Shown: piece by piece, positions 1 to 7,371 of the stretch
How the letters are laid out: the number at the start of each line of letters is the position of its first letter
Numbering within the stretch: position 1 is the stretch's first letter
Source: Halovulum sp039190275
GTDB lineage: Bacteria; Pseudomonadota; Alphaproteobacteria; Rhodobacterales; Rhodobacteraceae
Assembly (NCBI GenBank): GCA_039190275.1
Contig: JBCCYF010000087.1
Coordinates: 1 to 18,780, forward strand
Direction of reading: 5' to 3'
Length of the DNA stretch: 18,780 nucleotides
Position numbers and translations under genes: made by a program
The notes under the pieces: generated by a model
Told to the model about the DNA's origin: nothing
Databases searched by the model: none
Seen by the model: the letters and a program-made list of their open reading frames with translations, nothing else

Positions 1-360
1 CAGTCACCCATTCCGCTCAGCTATGGTGATGTGTTTCACCAGACCGAGGAAGAATACAGCCGCTGGAATTTCGATATAGCGGACACCGAAACCATGCTAA
101 AACACTTCGAGGATGCCGAGGCGGAGTGTCGCCGCATCCTTGCGGCCGAAGACCAAGACCCGAAAACCGGCAAACGGATCGTCATGGCGCATCCCGCATA
201 TGACCAATGCATCAAGGCCAGCCATGTGTTTAACCTGCTCGACGCCCGCGGCGTGATCTCGGTCACCGAACGTCAAGCCTATATCGGCCGGGTACGGGCC
301 CTTGCCAAGGCCTGCGCGGACGCCTTTGTCCGCACCGGGGCCGGAGGATACGCAGCATGA
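1..360 (+). CDS. glyQ: Glycyl-tRNA synthetase alpha subunit, C-terminal part (5' end outside window)
   Basis: This is the last 119 residues of the alpha subunit of the bacterial alpha2beta2 glycyl-tRNA synthetase, the cytoplasmic enzyme that charges tRNA(Gly). The frame is open from base 1 and begins with residues that read SYGDVFHQTEEEYSRWNF, followed by FNLLDARGVISVTERQAYI. Both stretches are characteristic of the GlyQ C-terminus. The GTG at base 31 lies inside the conserved YGDVF stretch and is not a start. The stop TGA at 358-360 overlaps the ATG of the next gene (ATGA), so the two are probably translationally coupled. The beta subunit gene glyS lies downstream at 1268, separated by two small genes. 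The family call is firm; only the N-terminus is missing. Confidence 0.95.
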   Translation, partial: QSPIPLSYGDVFHQTEEEYSRWNFDIADTETMLKHFEDAEAECRRILAAEDQDPKTGKRIVMAHPAYDQCIKASHVFNLLDARGVISVTERQAYIGRVRALAKACADAFVRTGAGGYAA

Positions 361-713
361 CGCTGGAAACAGTCACCCCGGTGTTCCGGGTCAGCGACTA
401 TCAGCGGGCAAAGAGCTTTTGGATGGAAAAGCTCAAGTTCGCCTGCACCGAGGAGGCCGGCGAGCCGGTGACAGGCTTCGGCATATTCCGGCGCGACAAG
501 GTCAGGATCTTTCTGATTGCCTGGAACGGTCCGGAAGCGGCTTATGACAACTGGCGAGCGTATTTTCACGTAAGCGATTTTGACGCGCTTGCCGCGGAAC
601 TGGCATCGGCTAACGTGCTTACGTCCGGTCCGAAGCTGACGGAATATGGCATGCGCGAGGTCGAGGTGACCGACCCGGACGGCAATGTCGTGTGTTTTGG
701 TTCTGATCCGTGA
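357..713 (+). CDS. VOC-family (glyoxalase/bleomycin-resistance fold) protein
   Basis: This is a 118-residue protein of the vicinal oxygen chelate superfamily. The N-terminal stretch TPVFRVSDYQRAKSFWMEKL has the usual beta-alpha-beta opening, and the C-terminal VEVTDPDGNVVCFG is the typical closing strand with the DPDGN turn. It resembles the bleomycin-binding (BLMT-like) branch, in which the members sequester a ligand rather than catalyse a reaction. I see no clear set of metal-binding His/Glu residues at the usual places, so no enzymatic function is assigned. A good Shine-Dalgarno, GGAGGA at 343-348, sits 8 nt before the ATG. The gene overlaps glyQ by four bases (ATGA) and the next gene by four (GTGA), so it is embedded in the glycyl-tRNA synthetase operon. 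Its substrate is unknown. Confidence 0.85.
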   Translation: MTLETVTPVFRVSDYQRAKSFWMEKLKFACTEEAGEPVTGFGIFRRDKVRIFLIAWNGPEAAYDNWRAYFHVSDFDALAAELASANVLTSGPKLTEYGMREVEVTDPDGNVVCFGSDP

Positions 714-1156
714 GCGGCAAGCTTGTCGTCTCGGTCCTGCTGACGGCGATGCTGCTGTTCGGTGCGGGGCTCTATTACACGCAGGTCTATGCCTATTATG
801 AGGAGGTTTCGGGGATTGAAACGATCCTCGTCCAGGGGCGTGAAGTGGCGGTGCGCGAGTACCTCGGCATAGATGCGGATACTTCCCCGAATAAACTGCG
901 TGGGTGTTTTCAGACTGATCCGGCTGCCTTTGTAGGCCTGCCGCTGGCGCGGGATCCCGATCCGTTGGTCGCACCCGGATGGTTTGGGTGTTTTCAGGCC
1001 GAGACGCTGGCGCAGGATATCGCCGCCGGCTTGGCCACCGCCTACCTGGTTGGAGACGAAACCCCATCGGGTGCGGCAGGATATGAAATCCATCGTATGG
1101 TTGCCATCTATCCCGACGGGCGCGGATACTTGTGGCGCCACTACCGCGAAAACTGA
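710..1156 (+). CDS. Small single-pass membrane protein, probably DUF6446 family
   Basis: This is a 148-residue protein of unknown function. Residues 5-25 (LVVSVLLTAMLLFGAGLYYTQ) form one hydrophobic segment that looks like an uncleaved N-terminal membrane anchor. The remainder is a soluble domain, probably periplasmic. It contains the tetrapeptide GCFQ twice, 28 codons apart, each within an aromatic/proline context, so a disulfide or a small internal duplication is possible. From memory, a gene of this type between glyQ and glyS in Rhodobacteraceae carries the name DUF6446; I could not verify this. The start is a GTG whose last two bases overlap the previous gene's TGA, which indicates coupling. 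A 111-base spacer with no recognisable gene separates it from glyS. Confidence 0.75.
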   Translation: MSGKLVVSVLLTAMLLFGAGLYYTQVYAYYEEVSGIETILVQGREVAVREYLGIDADTSPNKLRGCFQTDPAAFVGLPLARDPDPLVAPGWFGCFQAETLAQDIAAGLATAYLVGDETPSGAAGYEIHRMVAIYPDGRGYLWRHYREN

Positions 1157-1267
1157 TCGGACCACTGCACGCCCTGGCGGATTGCTACCGGAACCAATCG
1201 ACTGAGGGCTTGACGTGCGCTCGTGCATCCGCTTTTGGCAGGGGGCCCACGATAATGGACTACCGGC

Positions 1268-3400
1268 ATGCCCGATCTATTGCTCGAACTCTTTTCCGAA
1301 GAAATCCCGGCGGGGATGCAGCCCCGCGCGGCTGAAGATTTGCAGCGGCTTGTGACCGGGAAACTGGTTGAGGCGGGGTTGACCTATGCGAGTGCGGGCG
1401 CCTTCGCAACCCCGCGTCGCCTGGTGCTCAGCGTTGCGGATGTATTGGCCCAGTCGCCAACCCTGCGCGAGGAACGTAAGGGGCCGCGTGTCGATGCCCC
1501 CGAAAAGGCTATTGAGGGGTTCCTGCGGTCGACCGGGCTCACCCGTGACCAGCTTGAGGTGCGGGACGACAAGAAGGGGCAGGTCTATTTTGCCGTGGTT
1601 ACCCGGCCCGGCCGTCCTGCGCCGGAGATTGTCGCCGAGGTTGTGCCGCAGGTGGTCCGTGCGTTTCCATGGCCGAAGTCCATGCGTTGGGGCAGCGGCG
1701 CGTTGCGCTGGGTGCGGCCTTTGCAATCGATCCTGTGCGTTCTGAGTGATGACGCGGGGGCCGAGGTGGTGCCCTTTGATGTTGACGGGATATCGGCTGG
1801 CGACATCACACGGGGCCATCGTTTCATGGCACCGGCCCCCTTCGCGGTTCGCAGTTTCGAAGACTACGAACGCGGCCTGTCCCGCGCCCATGTCATTCTG
1901 AACAGTGAAACCCGGGCGGAGCGGATCTGGCATGACGCTGGGCAGATCACCTTTGCCCAGGGTTTGGAACTGGTCGACGACCAAGCCCTGCTGGCCGAGG
2001 TGGCCGGGCTTGTCGAATGGCCAGTGGTTTTGATGGGCGATATCGGTGCGGGCTTCCTGGATCTGCCGCCCGAGGTTCTGCAGACGTCTATGCGCGAGCA
2101 CCAGAAATTCTTCTCGGTGCGGAATCCGCGCACCAGTCGGATCGAGAAATTTGTCACGGTGGCCAACCGCGAGACGGCTGACAATGGCGCGACAATCCTT
2201 GCGGGAAACAGCAAAGTGCTGGCCGCGAGGTTGTCGGATGCCAAGTTCTTCTGGGAGAACGACCTCCGGACGATCAGCACCGGCGGGCTGGAGGCCATGG
2301 CGAAACCGCTTGAGGCTGTTACCTTCCACGCCAAGCTTGGCACAGTGGCGGATCAGGTAACCCGGATCGAGGTGCTCGCCCGCGAGATCGCGCCCAACGT
2401 TGGCGCGGACCCCGAGGCCGCGGCCCAGGCGGCGCGCATCTGCAAAGCCGACCTCGCCTCGGAAATGGTTTATGAGTTCCCTGAACTGCAGGGCGTGATG
2501 GGCCGCTATTACGCGAAAGCGGCGGGGCTTTCAGACGAGATCGCGCAAGCCGCCCAGGAGCACTACGCCCCCCTGGGTCCGTCCGACGCCGTGCCGACCG
2601 CGCCGGTGTCCATGGCGGTCGCGCTGGCTGAGAAGATCGATAAACTCACGGGTTTCTGGTCCATCAATGAAAAGCCCACCGGTTCAGGTGATCCCTATGC
2701 GTTGAGACGCGCGGCGCTGGGGGTTATTCGGATCATCGTGCACGGCGGACGGAGCATCCGAGTGATGCCGCTTCTTGAGGCGGCTGCGACGCGGCATCCT
2801 CCGGCCGCGTCATCGTCCACCGAGGTATTTGCAGCAGATCTTGCTAAGACTGACACCACCTATAGGTTCACAGCTCGGGAGGTCCTCGACTTCTTCGCCG
2901 ACCGCCTCAAGGTCCACCTCCGCGCCGAGGGTCTGCGGCATGACGTCATTGACGCCTGTTTTCAGCTTGGTGGACAGGATGACCTTGTGCTGCTGGTAAA
3001 GCGGGTTCGGGCGCTGCAGGCCTTCCTGGAAACCGACGACGGCACAAACCTGCTTGCGGGCTACAAGCGTGCCACAAACATCCTCGCGGCCGAGGAGAAG
3101 AGCGACGGTCTCGAATACTCCCTCGACCCGGATGTCAAATTCGCTAACAGCGATATCGAACGCGCGCTCTTTGCCGCTCTGGATCAGACCAAAACCGCGC
3201 TCGACACCGCTTTGGTGGCGGAGGATTTCTCCGCTGCTATGGCCGCTTTGGCGGATCTCCGCGTCCCGATTGACGCGTTTTTTGATCAGGTAAAGGTCAA
3301 TGACGATAACCCGATCATCCGGCGCAACCGGCTGTGCCTGCTCAACCGGATCCGCGTGATTATGGGCCGCGTTGCTGTGTTTTCCGCCATCGAAGGCTGA
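1268..3400 (+). CDS. glyS: Glycyl-tRNA synthetase beta subunit
   Basis: This is the 710-residue beta subunit of heterotetrameric GlyRS, slightly longer than the roughly 690 residues of E. coli GlyS. It opens with MPDLLLELFSEEIPAGM, the classic GlyS N-terminus, which fixes the start at this ATG even though no strong Shine-Dalgarno is visible. Further family landmarks are FPWPKSMRWGSG near residue 134, an EHQKFF stretch near residue 277, and the signature GSGDPYALRRAALG beginning at residue 472. The C-terminal ~110 residues are the DALR-like anticodon-binding region, ending in NPIIRRNRLCLLNRI. With GlyQ it attaches glycine to tRNA(Gly), producing AMP and pyrophosphate. It is probably in one transcription unit with the three genes before it. 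Confidence 0.97.
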   Translation: MPDLLLELFSEEIPAGMQPRAAEDLQRLVTGKLVEAGLTYASAGAFATPRRLVLSVADVLAQSPTLREERKGPRVDAPEKAIEGFLRSTGLTRDQLEVRDDKKGQVYFAVVTRPGRPAPEIVAEVVPQVVRAFPWPKSMRWGSGALRWVRPLQSILCVLSDDAGAEVVPFDVDGISAGDITRGHRFMAPAPFAVRSFEDYERGLSRAHVILNSETRAERIWHDAGQITFAQGLELVDDQALLAEVAGLVEWPVVLMGDIGAGFLDLPPEVLQTSMREHQKFFSVRNPRTSRIEKFVTVANRETADNGATILAGNSKVLAARLSDAKFFWENDLRTISTGGLEAMAKPLEAVTFHAKLGTVADQVTRIEVLAREIAPNVGADPEAAAQAARICKADLASEMVYEFPELQGVMGRYYAKAAGLSDEIAQAAQEHYAPLGPSDAVPTAPVSMAVALAEKIDKLTGFWSINEKPTGSGDPYALRRAALGVIRIIVHGGRSIRVMPLLEAAATRHPPAASSSTEVFAADLAKTDTTYRFTAREVLDFFADRLKVHLRAEGLRHDVIDACFQLGGQDDLVLLVKRVRALQAFLETDDGTNLLAGYKRATNILAAEEKSDGLEYSLDPDVKFANSDIERALFAALDQTKTALDTALVAEDFSAAMAALADLRVPIDAFFDQVKVNDDNPIIRRNRLCLLNRIRVIMGRVAVFSAIEG

Positions 3401-3422
3401 TTTCCGGCGCATTTGTCGCTGG

Positions 3423-3447
3423 GTGTCAGTGTAAATGGACACTTACA
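3423..3447. promoter_or_regulatory. Inverted repeat in the glyS–dikinase spacer, possible operator
   Basis: The 65-base spacer holds overlapping inverted repeats. TGTAA (3430-3434) and TTACA (3443-3447) are separated by 8 bases. AGTGT (3428-3432) pairs with ACACT (3439-3443), and GTGTC (3423-3427) with GACAC (3438-3442). The first register matches the TGT-N12-ACA form known for PpsR/CrtJ sites in purple bacteria, but that match rests on few fixed bases. It could equally be a small RNA hairpin between cistrons. Low confidence in any specific regulator. Confidence 0.3.
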
Positions 3448-3465
3448 ATCGTGCTCAATCCGTTT

Positions 3466-6081
3466 ATGCTGCACCGCGACATGGATGATCGGATGATAGA
3501 TATGCCCCGCGCCGGGTGGCTGTTGCTTGATAGCGCCGCCGACCAGTCGGACGTTGTGGGGCAACGGGCCGAGCGACTGGGGCGTATGATCCGCCTCGGG
3601 CTCCCGGTTCCGCCGGGTATCGCGCTGAGTTTTGAGACGGTGGCCGGTCTGGCAGAAGGCGAACGGTCGCCCGAGTTGCCCGGTGCGCTTGGCCCGATTG
3701 TCGCGGTGCGCGCCAGCCCCGGTGACCGCCGGTGGGGTGGTCCGCAGTCGATCCTCAACCTTGGCCTCTGCGATGATGTCATCCCGGCGCTGAGCCAGAG
3801 CATCGGGCAGCGCGGTGCGCTTGAGGCGTACCGGCGGGCGATCCGCAGTTATGCCGTGCGGGTGGGTGGCCTGGACCCAGAGGATTTCGAGAACCTCTAC
3901 TACGATCAGATGAAACTGAACCGTGATCTGCGGGCACAGGACCTGGAGGAGGTCGTCAGAGCCTCGAAAGCGCTTTACGAGGATGAGCTTGGGTATGCGT
4001 TTCCGCAGGACCTGACCACTCAGCTTTCCGGCGCCCTGCGCAGTATGTCAGCCGAATGGAATGCGCCCACGGCACGGATGCTTCGCGCGGCGCGTGACGC
4101 GCCCGAGGGCGCAGGCCTTGGCTTAATCGTGCAGCGGATGGTTTTTGGCCTTGGCGGTCCGCAATCGGGTGTGGGGAGTTTCCAGTCCGTCGACAGCTCG
4201 ACCGGCGAGGCGTCGGCGACGGGGCGCTACCTTCCCGATGCGCAGGGCCAGGATGCCGGTCGTGGGGTTCGCACGCCGCATATGATTACCCAGGCCGAAC
4301 GCGTATCGGCAGGACAGGAACTGCCCGCGCTCGAAGTCTCCGAACCTGACGCGTTCGGCCGTTTGCTTGGTGCCTCGTCCGATCTGACGCAGGCGTTGGG
4401 CGACGCATTTGAACTGCAGTTTACCCTGGAGAAGGGGAGGCTGTTTGTGCTGGATGCGCAGCCCGCGCGTCGCTCGCCACGTGCGGCCGTCCAGATAGCG
4501 GTCGACCTGGCAAACTCAGGGGCGATCAGCCGCGAGGACGCGGTTCTGCGCATTGAGCCGCGTGCATTGATCGAGACACTGCACCCTCAGATCGATCCCA
4601 ATGTGCGACGCGACATCCTGGGGGCCGGCTTGCCTGCGAGCCCCGGCGCTGCCACGGGCCGCATCTGCTTCTCGGCCGAGGATGCAATGGTGCAGCAATC
4701 GCACGGGGAATCTGCGATCCTGGTGCGCATCGAGACCAGCCCGGAGGATATTCGGGGGATGCACGCCGCACTTGGCGTATTGACTGTGCGTGGCGGGATG
4801 ACCAGCCATGCAGCGGTCATTGCCCGTGGATTGGGTCTGCCCTGTGTTGTCGGGGCCAGCGACCTGTTGCTGAACCTAAAAAAGGGCGAGCTTCGCTGCG
4901 GCGATGACCGCGTGTTCCGTGCCGGAGATCTGATTACACTGGACGGAACCCTGGGCGAGGTCTTGGCTGGTGCGCCCGCAATGCTGCCTGCCGTTCCAAC
5001 CAAAGCCTTTGACCGTCTGATGGAGTGGGCCGACGAGCTGCGGGACCTGGGGGTGCGCGCCAACGCCGATACCCCGTCTGACGCGGCCGTAGCGCGACAG
5101 TTCAAGGTGGACGGGATCGGCCTGTGCCGGACCGAGCACATGTTCTTTGAAGAGGATCGGATCACGGTGATGCGTGAGATGATCCTGGCCGGTACTGATG
5201 CCGCAAGACAGGAGGCACTGGACCGGCTGTTGCCGATGCAGCGCGCCGATTTCGAGGCGTTGTTCGAGACCATGCCAGGCCTGCCGGTGACCATTCGCCT
5301 GCTGGATCCGCCGTTGCATGAATTTATGCCTCACACAGCCGACGAAATTGCCGGGCTGGCGCAGATCATGAACCAGCCGGTCGATAGTGTTCTGCAACGG
5401 GCCGAGGACCTGCGGGAGTTCAACCCCATGCTTGGAAAGCGCGGGGTTCGGCTGGGTATCACGATGCCTGAAATCTATGATATGCAGGCGCGTGCGATCT
5501 TTGAGGCCGCACTGAATGTGGGGGACCGTTCGGGAACGTCGATCACGCCCGAGATTATGATCCCGCTTGTCTCGGCCAATCGCGAGGTGGAACTGGTCAA
5601 GGCGCGTGTGGACAAGGTTGCCGCGGCGGTCGCATCGGAACAGGGCAAGACGCCCGACTACCGAATAGGTGTTATGGTCGAGACGCCCCGCGGCGCGCTG
5701 CGTGCGGGCGACTTGGCCCGCTCAAGTGCGTTTCTGAGCTTCGGGACGAATGACCTGACGCAGATGACCTACGGCCTCAGCCGCGATGACGCCGGACGCT
5801 TCATGCGCGACTATGTGAACCAGGGCGTGTTCCGAGAGGATCCGTTCCATTCGCTGGATGTCGAGGGTGTCGGCGAACTCCTGTTGATGGCGGCCCGCCG
5901 GGGGCGGTCGCAGAAGGGCGATCTGACACTGGGGCTCTGTGGGGAGCATGGCGGCGATCCTGAATCGATCCACTTCTGCAAGGTTGCCGGTTTCGACTAT
6001 GTCTCCTGTTCCCCGTTTCGGGTCCCGATCGCACGTCTGGCCGCAGCCCAGGCAACTGTGTTGGCGCGGCAAGAAACCTGA
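3466..6081 (+). CDS. Pyruvate,phosphate dikinase-like PEP-binding protein with altered ATP-grasp site
   Basis: This is an 871-residue protein with the three-part PPDK architecture: N-terminal ATP-grasp domain (about 1-340), swivelling phosphohistidine domain (about 360-495) and C-terminal PEP/pyruvate TIM barrel. The swivel His is intact (GGMTSHAAVIARG, His448), and the barrel keeps LCRTEHMFF, RLLDPPLHEF, SFGTNDLTQM and LCGEHGGDP (catalytic Cys825). PPDK interconverts ATP+Pi+pyruvate and AMP+PPi+PEP. The ATP-grasp half has drifted. The GGKG-type lysine is Arg34, the DIEF motif reads ELQF (Glu316, Gln318), LQTR reads LDAQ (Asp330), and GEYL reads GRYL. These positions match residues I recall as needed for nucleotide binding in the Clostridium symbiosum enzyme, with a constant offset of five. 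It may therefore be a PEP-binding paralogue rather than a working dikinase. The start is uncertain: the frame runs open back to 3334 inside glyS, and GTG 3451 or ATG 3481, 3493 and 3502 are alternatives, none with a good Shine-Dalgarno. Confidence 0.85.
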   Translation: MLHRDMDDRMIDMPRAGWLLLDSAADQSDVVGQRAERLGRMIRLGLPVPPGIALSFETVAGLAEGERSPELPGALGPIVAVRASPGDRRWGGPQSILNLGLCDDVIPALSQSIGQRGALEAYRRAIRSYAVRVGGLDPEDFENLYYDQMKLNRDLRAQDLEEVVRASKALYEDELGYAFPQDLTTQLSGALRSMSAEWNAPTARMLRAARDAPEGAGLGLIVQRMVFGLGGPQSGVGSFQSVDSSTGEASATGRYLPDAQGQDAGRGVRTPHMITQAERVSAGQELPALEVSEPDAFGRLLGASSDLTQALGDAFELQFTLEKGRLFVLDAQPARRSPRAAVQIAVDLANSGAISREDAVLRIEPRALIETLHPQIDPNVRRDILGAGLPASPGAATGRICFSAEDAMVQQSHGESAILVRIETSPEDIRGMHAALGVLTVRGGMTSHAAVIARGLGLPCVVGASDLLLNLKKGELRCGDDRVFRAGDLITLDGTLGEVLAGAPAMLPAVPTKAFDRLMEWADELRDLGVRANADTPSDAAVARQFKVDGIGLCRTEHMFFEEDRITVMREMILAGTDAARQEALDRLLPMQRADFEALFETMPGLPVTIRLLDPPLHEFMPHTADEIAGLAQIMNQPVDSVLQRAEDLREFNPMLGKRGVRLGITMPEIYDMQARAIFEAALNVGDRSGTSITPEIMIPLVSANREVELVKARVDKVAAAVASEQGKTPDYRIGVMVETPRGALRAGDLARSSAFLSFGTNDLTQMTYGLSRDDAGRFMRDYVNQGVFREDPFHSLDVEGVGELLLMAARRGRSQKGDLTLGLCGEHGGDPESIHFCKVAGFDYVSCSPFRVPIARLAAAQATVLARQET

Positions 6082-6392
6082 ACTCAACACGATGCGATTC
6101 GCGCGATTGCAGCAGATCTGCAACGCTTGCCGATAGAAGTGATTGAATCGTATTAAATGCGATGTAAGGAATTTAGGCGGCCGGCCGCTTGTAACCTTCG
6201 GAACAAAAACCGGTTTTACTTAAGCTGTGGCCGAGAGTGGCGGAAAGACGCGCATGGCGTCTTGGCAAGGCACTCGACAATTGGGCCAAATTCAGGACAT
6301 ACAGCCGCTCAAAGAACGCGTTGGGTTCCGTGGTCACGGTCTGGCGTAAATCCTCCGGAGAATTCGGGGGTTCGGTGGGGGCCGACACAACA
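6082..6392. other. 311-base non-coding spacer with several palindromes
   Basis: I see no convincing gene here. The spacer contains a hairpin TTGCAG/CTGCAA at 6107-6123, 26 bases after the dikinase-like stop. It also contains the perfect 12-base palindromes GCGGCCGGCCGC (6177-6188) and AAAACCGGTTTT (6206-6217), and a 7-bp hairpin AAGACGC/GCGTCTT at 6245-6263. None is followed by a T-run, so none is a standard intrinsic terminator. The promoter of the downstream secreted hydrolase presumably lies here, most likely in the AT-rich stretch around 6140-6220, but I cannot place its −35 and −10. Confidence 0.5.
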
Positions 6393-7250
6393 ATGTATAG
6401 ACGACCAAAGGGGCGTGACGTTTTGCGTGGTGCGACCATTACAAGATCTGTTTGTGCCGCGTTTAGCGCGCTTGTGTCCTGTGTTTTGCCCGCAGGTGCC
6501 GAACCCTCGGAGCATTCCGCAGAATTGATCCGGGCGAGCGTGGCGTATCAGATCAGCACGGTATTGGATCAGGAACGTCTGACCGGCATCAGTTTGGATG
6601 CGACCGGTCAGGTCGAAGTGTTTGCCCTTCCCCGCTGGGTTGGCGAACGTGATCAATCAACGGAACGACCGGCGGCTATCAAGGGTCCCAGCGACTTGTC
6701 GGTTACCGGTGCCCTTTCACTGCAAGACTCGACCGCCTCCCGCCAGGCGGATGATGCGCGCCGGCAGATGATGCGCTTTGACATGCGTCCGCCCAGTGAG
6801 TTTGACCGCGCAGAGCTTCTTGCGGCACCGGCTGCGGAGGGGGGGCAGGAATGGGCCTGCCTGACCGAGGCGCTCTACTTCGAGGCAAGGGGTGAACCCT
6901 TGATCGGTCAATTGGCCGTGGCCGAGGTGATCCTGAACCGTGTGGACAGCAGGAAGTATCCGAACTCGATCTGCGGCGTGATCTCGCAGGGGGAGGCGCG
7001 GCGCAACGCCTGTCAGTTCAGTTTCCGGTGCGATGGCCAGCCCGAACTGTTCAACGAAAAAGTAGCCTATGACCTGGTCGGCAAAGTGGCGCGCATGATG
7101 CTGGATGGACGCGACCGTCCGCTGACGCTGGGCGCAACACACTATCATACGACGGCTGTTGAGCCGGGATGGTCGCATCGACTGACGCCGACCACCCAGA
7201 TCGGCAAGCATCTGTTCTACAGATATCCGCTCCAATCGGCCCGTAACTGA
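6393..7250 (+). CDS. Secreted cell wall hydrolase, SleB (Hydrolase_2) family
   Basis: This is a 285-residue exported protein. With the ATG at 6393 the N-terminus is a basic region followed by a hydrophobic core and an AxA-type cleavage site near residue 36 (VLPAGA), so a Sec signal peptide is likely. The frame is open further upstream to a GTG at 6237, but that extension would bury the signal sequence. Residues from about 153 onward form the SleB-like hydrolase domain: WACLTEALYFEARGEP, with the probable catalytic Glu159/Glu164 cluster, VAEVILNRVDSRKYPNSICGV, CQFSFRCDG, and the closing GATHYHT and THLFYR-like end. Family members cleave peptidoglycan; in spore formers SleB acts on cortex, while proteobacterial relatives are general wall hydrolases. 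The middle (37-150) is low in recognisable features. glmM, a wall-precursor gene, follows. Confidence 0.88.
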   Translation: MYRRPKGRDVLRGATITRSVCAAFSALVSCVLPAGAEPSEHSAELIRASVAYQISTVLDQERLTGISLDATGQVEVFALPRWVGERDQSTERPAAIKGPSDLSVTGALSLQDSTASRQADDARRQMMRFDMRPPSEFDRAELLAAPAAEGGQEWACLTEALYFEARGEPLIGQLAVAEVILNRVDSRKYPNSICGVISQGEARRNACQFSFRCDGQPELFNEKVAYDLVGKVARMMLDGRDRPLTLGATHYHTTAVEPGWSHRLTPTTQIGKHLFYRYPLQSARN

Positions 7251-7272
7251 CATTTAGGGGCCGATCCCCGGC

Positions 7273-7293
7273 CGCGCTGGCATGCTCAGCGCG
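7273..7293 (+). terminator. Weak stem-loop after the SleB-family gene
   Basis: CGCGCTG and CAGCGCG form a perfect 7-bp stem with a 7-base loop, starting 22 bases after the hydrolase stop. No T-run follows, so it is at most a weak or factor-assisted terminator. TAGGCT at 7302-7307 just downstream resembles a −10 element for glmM, but there is no matching −35 at the right distance. Confidence 0.3.
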
Positions 7294-7371
7294 TCCTGTG
7301 CTAGGCTCGATCTGCAGATGCCGCCGGAAGAGCGGGGACAGTTGGGCAGAACGAGCAAGGGGCGCACCACC

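Noticed and set aside
3334..3465. N-terminal extension of the PPDK-like frame into glyS
   Set aside because: It overlaps the conserved glyS C-terminus by 67 bases and encodes a Cys/Arg-rich stretch unlike PPDK N-termini.
6228..6275. tRNA-Leu/Ser-like start (GTGGCCGAG, GTGGCGGAAAGACGCGC)
   Set aside because: There is no matching acceptor stem, no TTCGA T-loop and no anticodon arm downstream, so it is not a tRNA.
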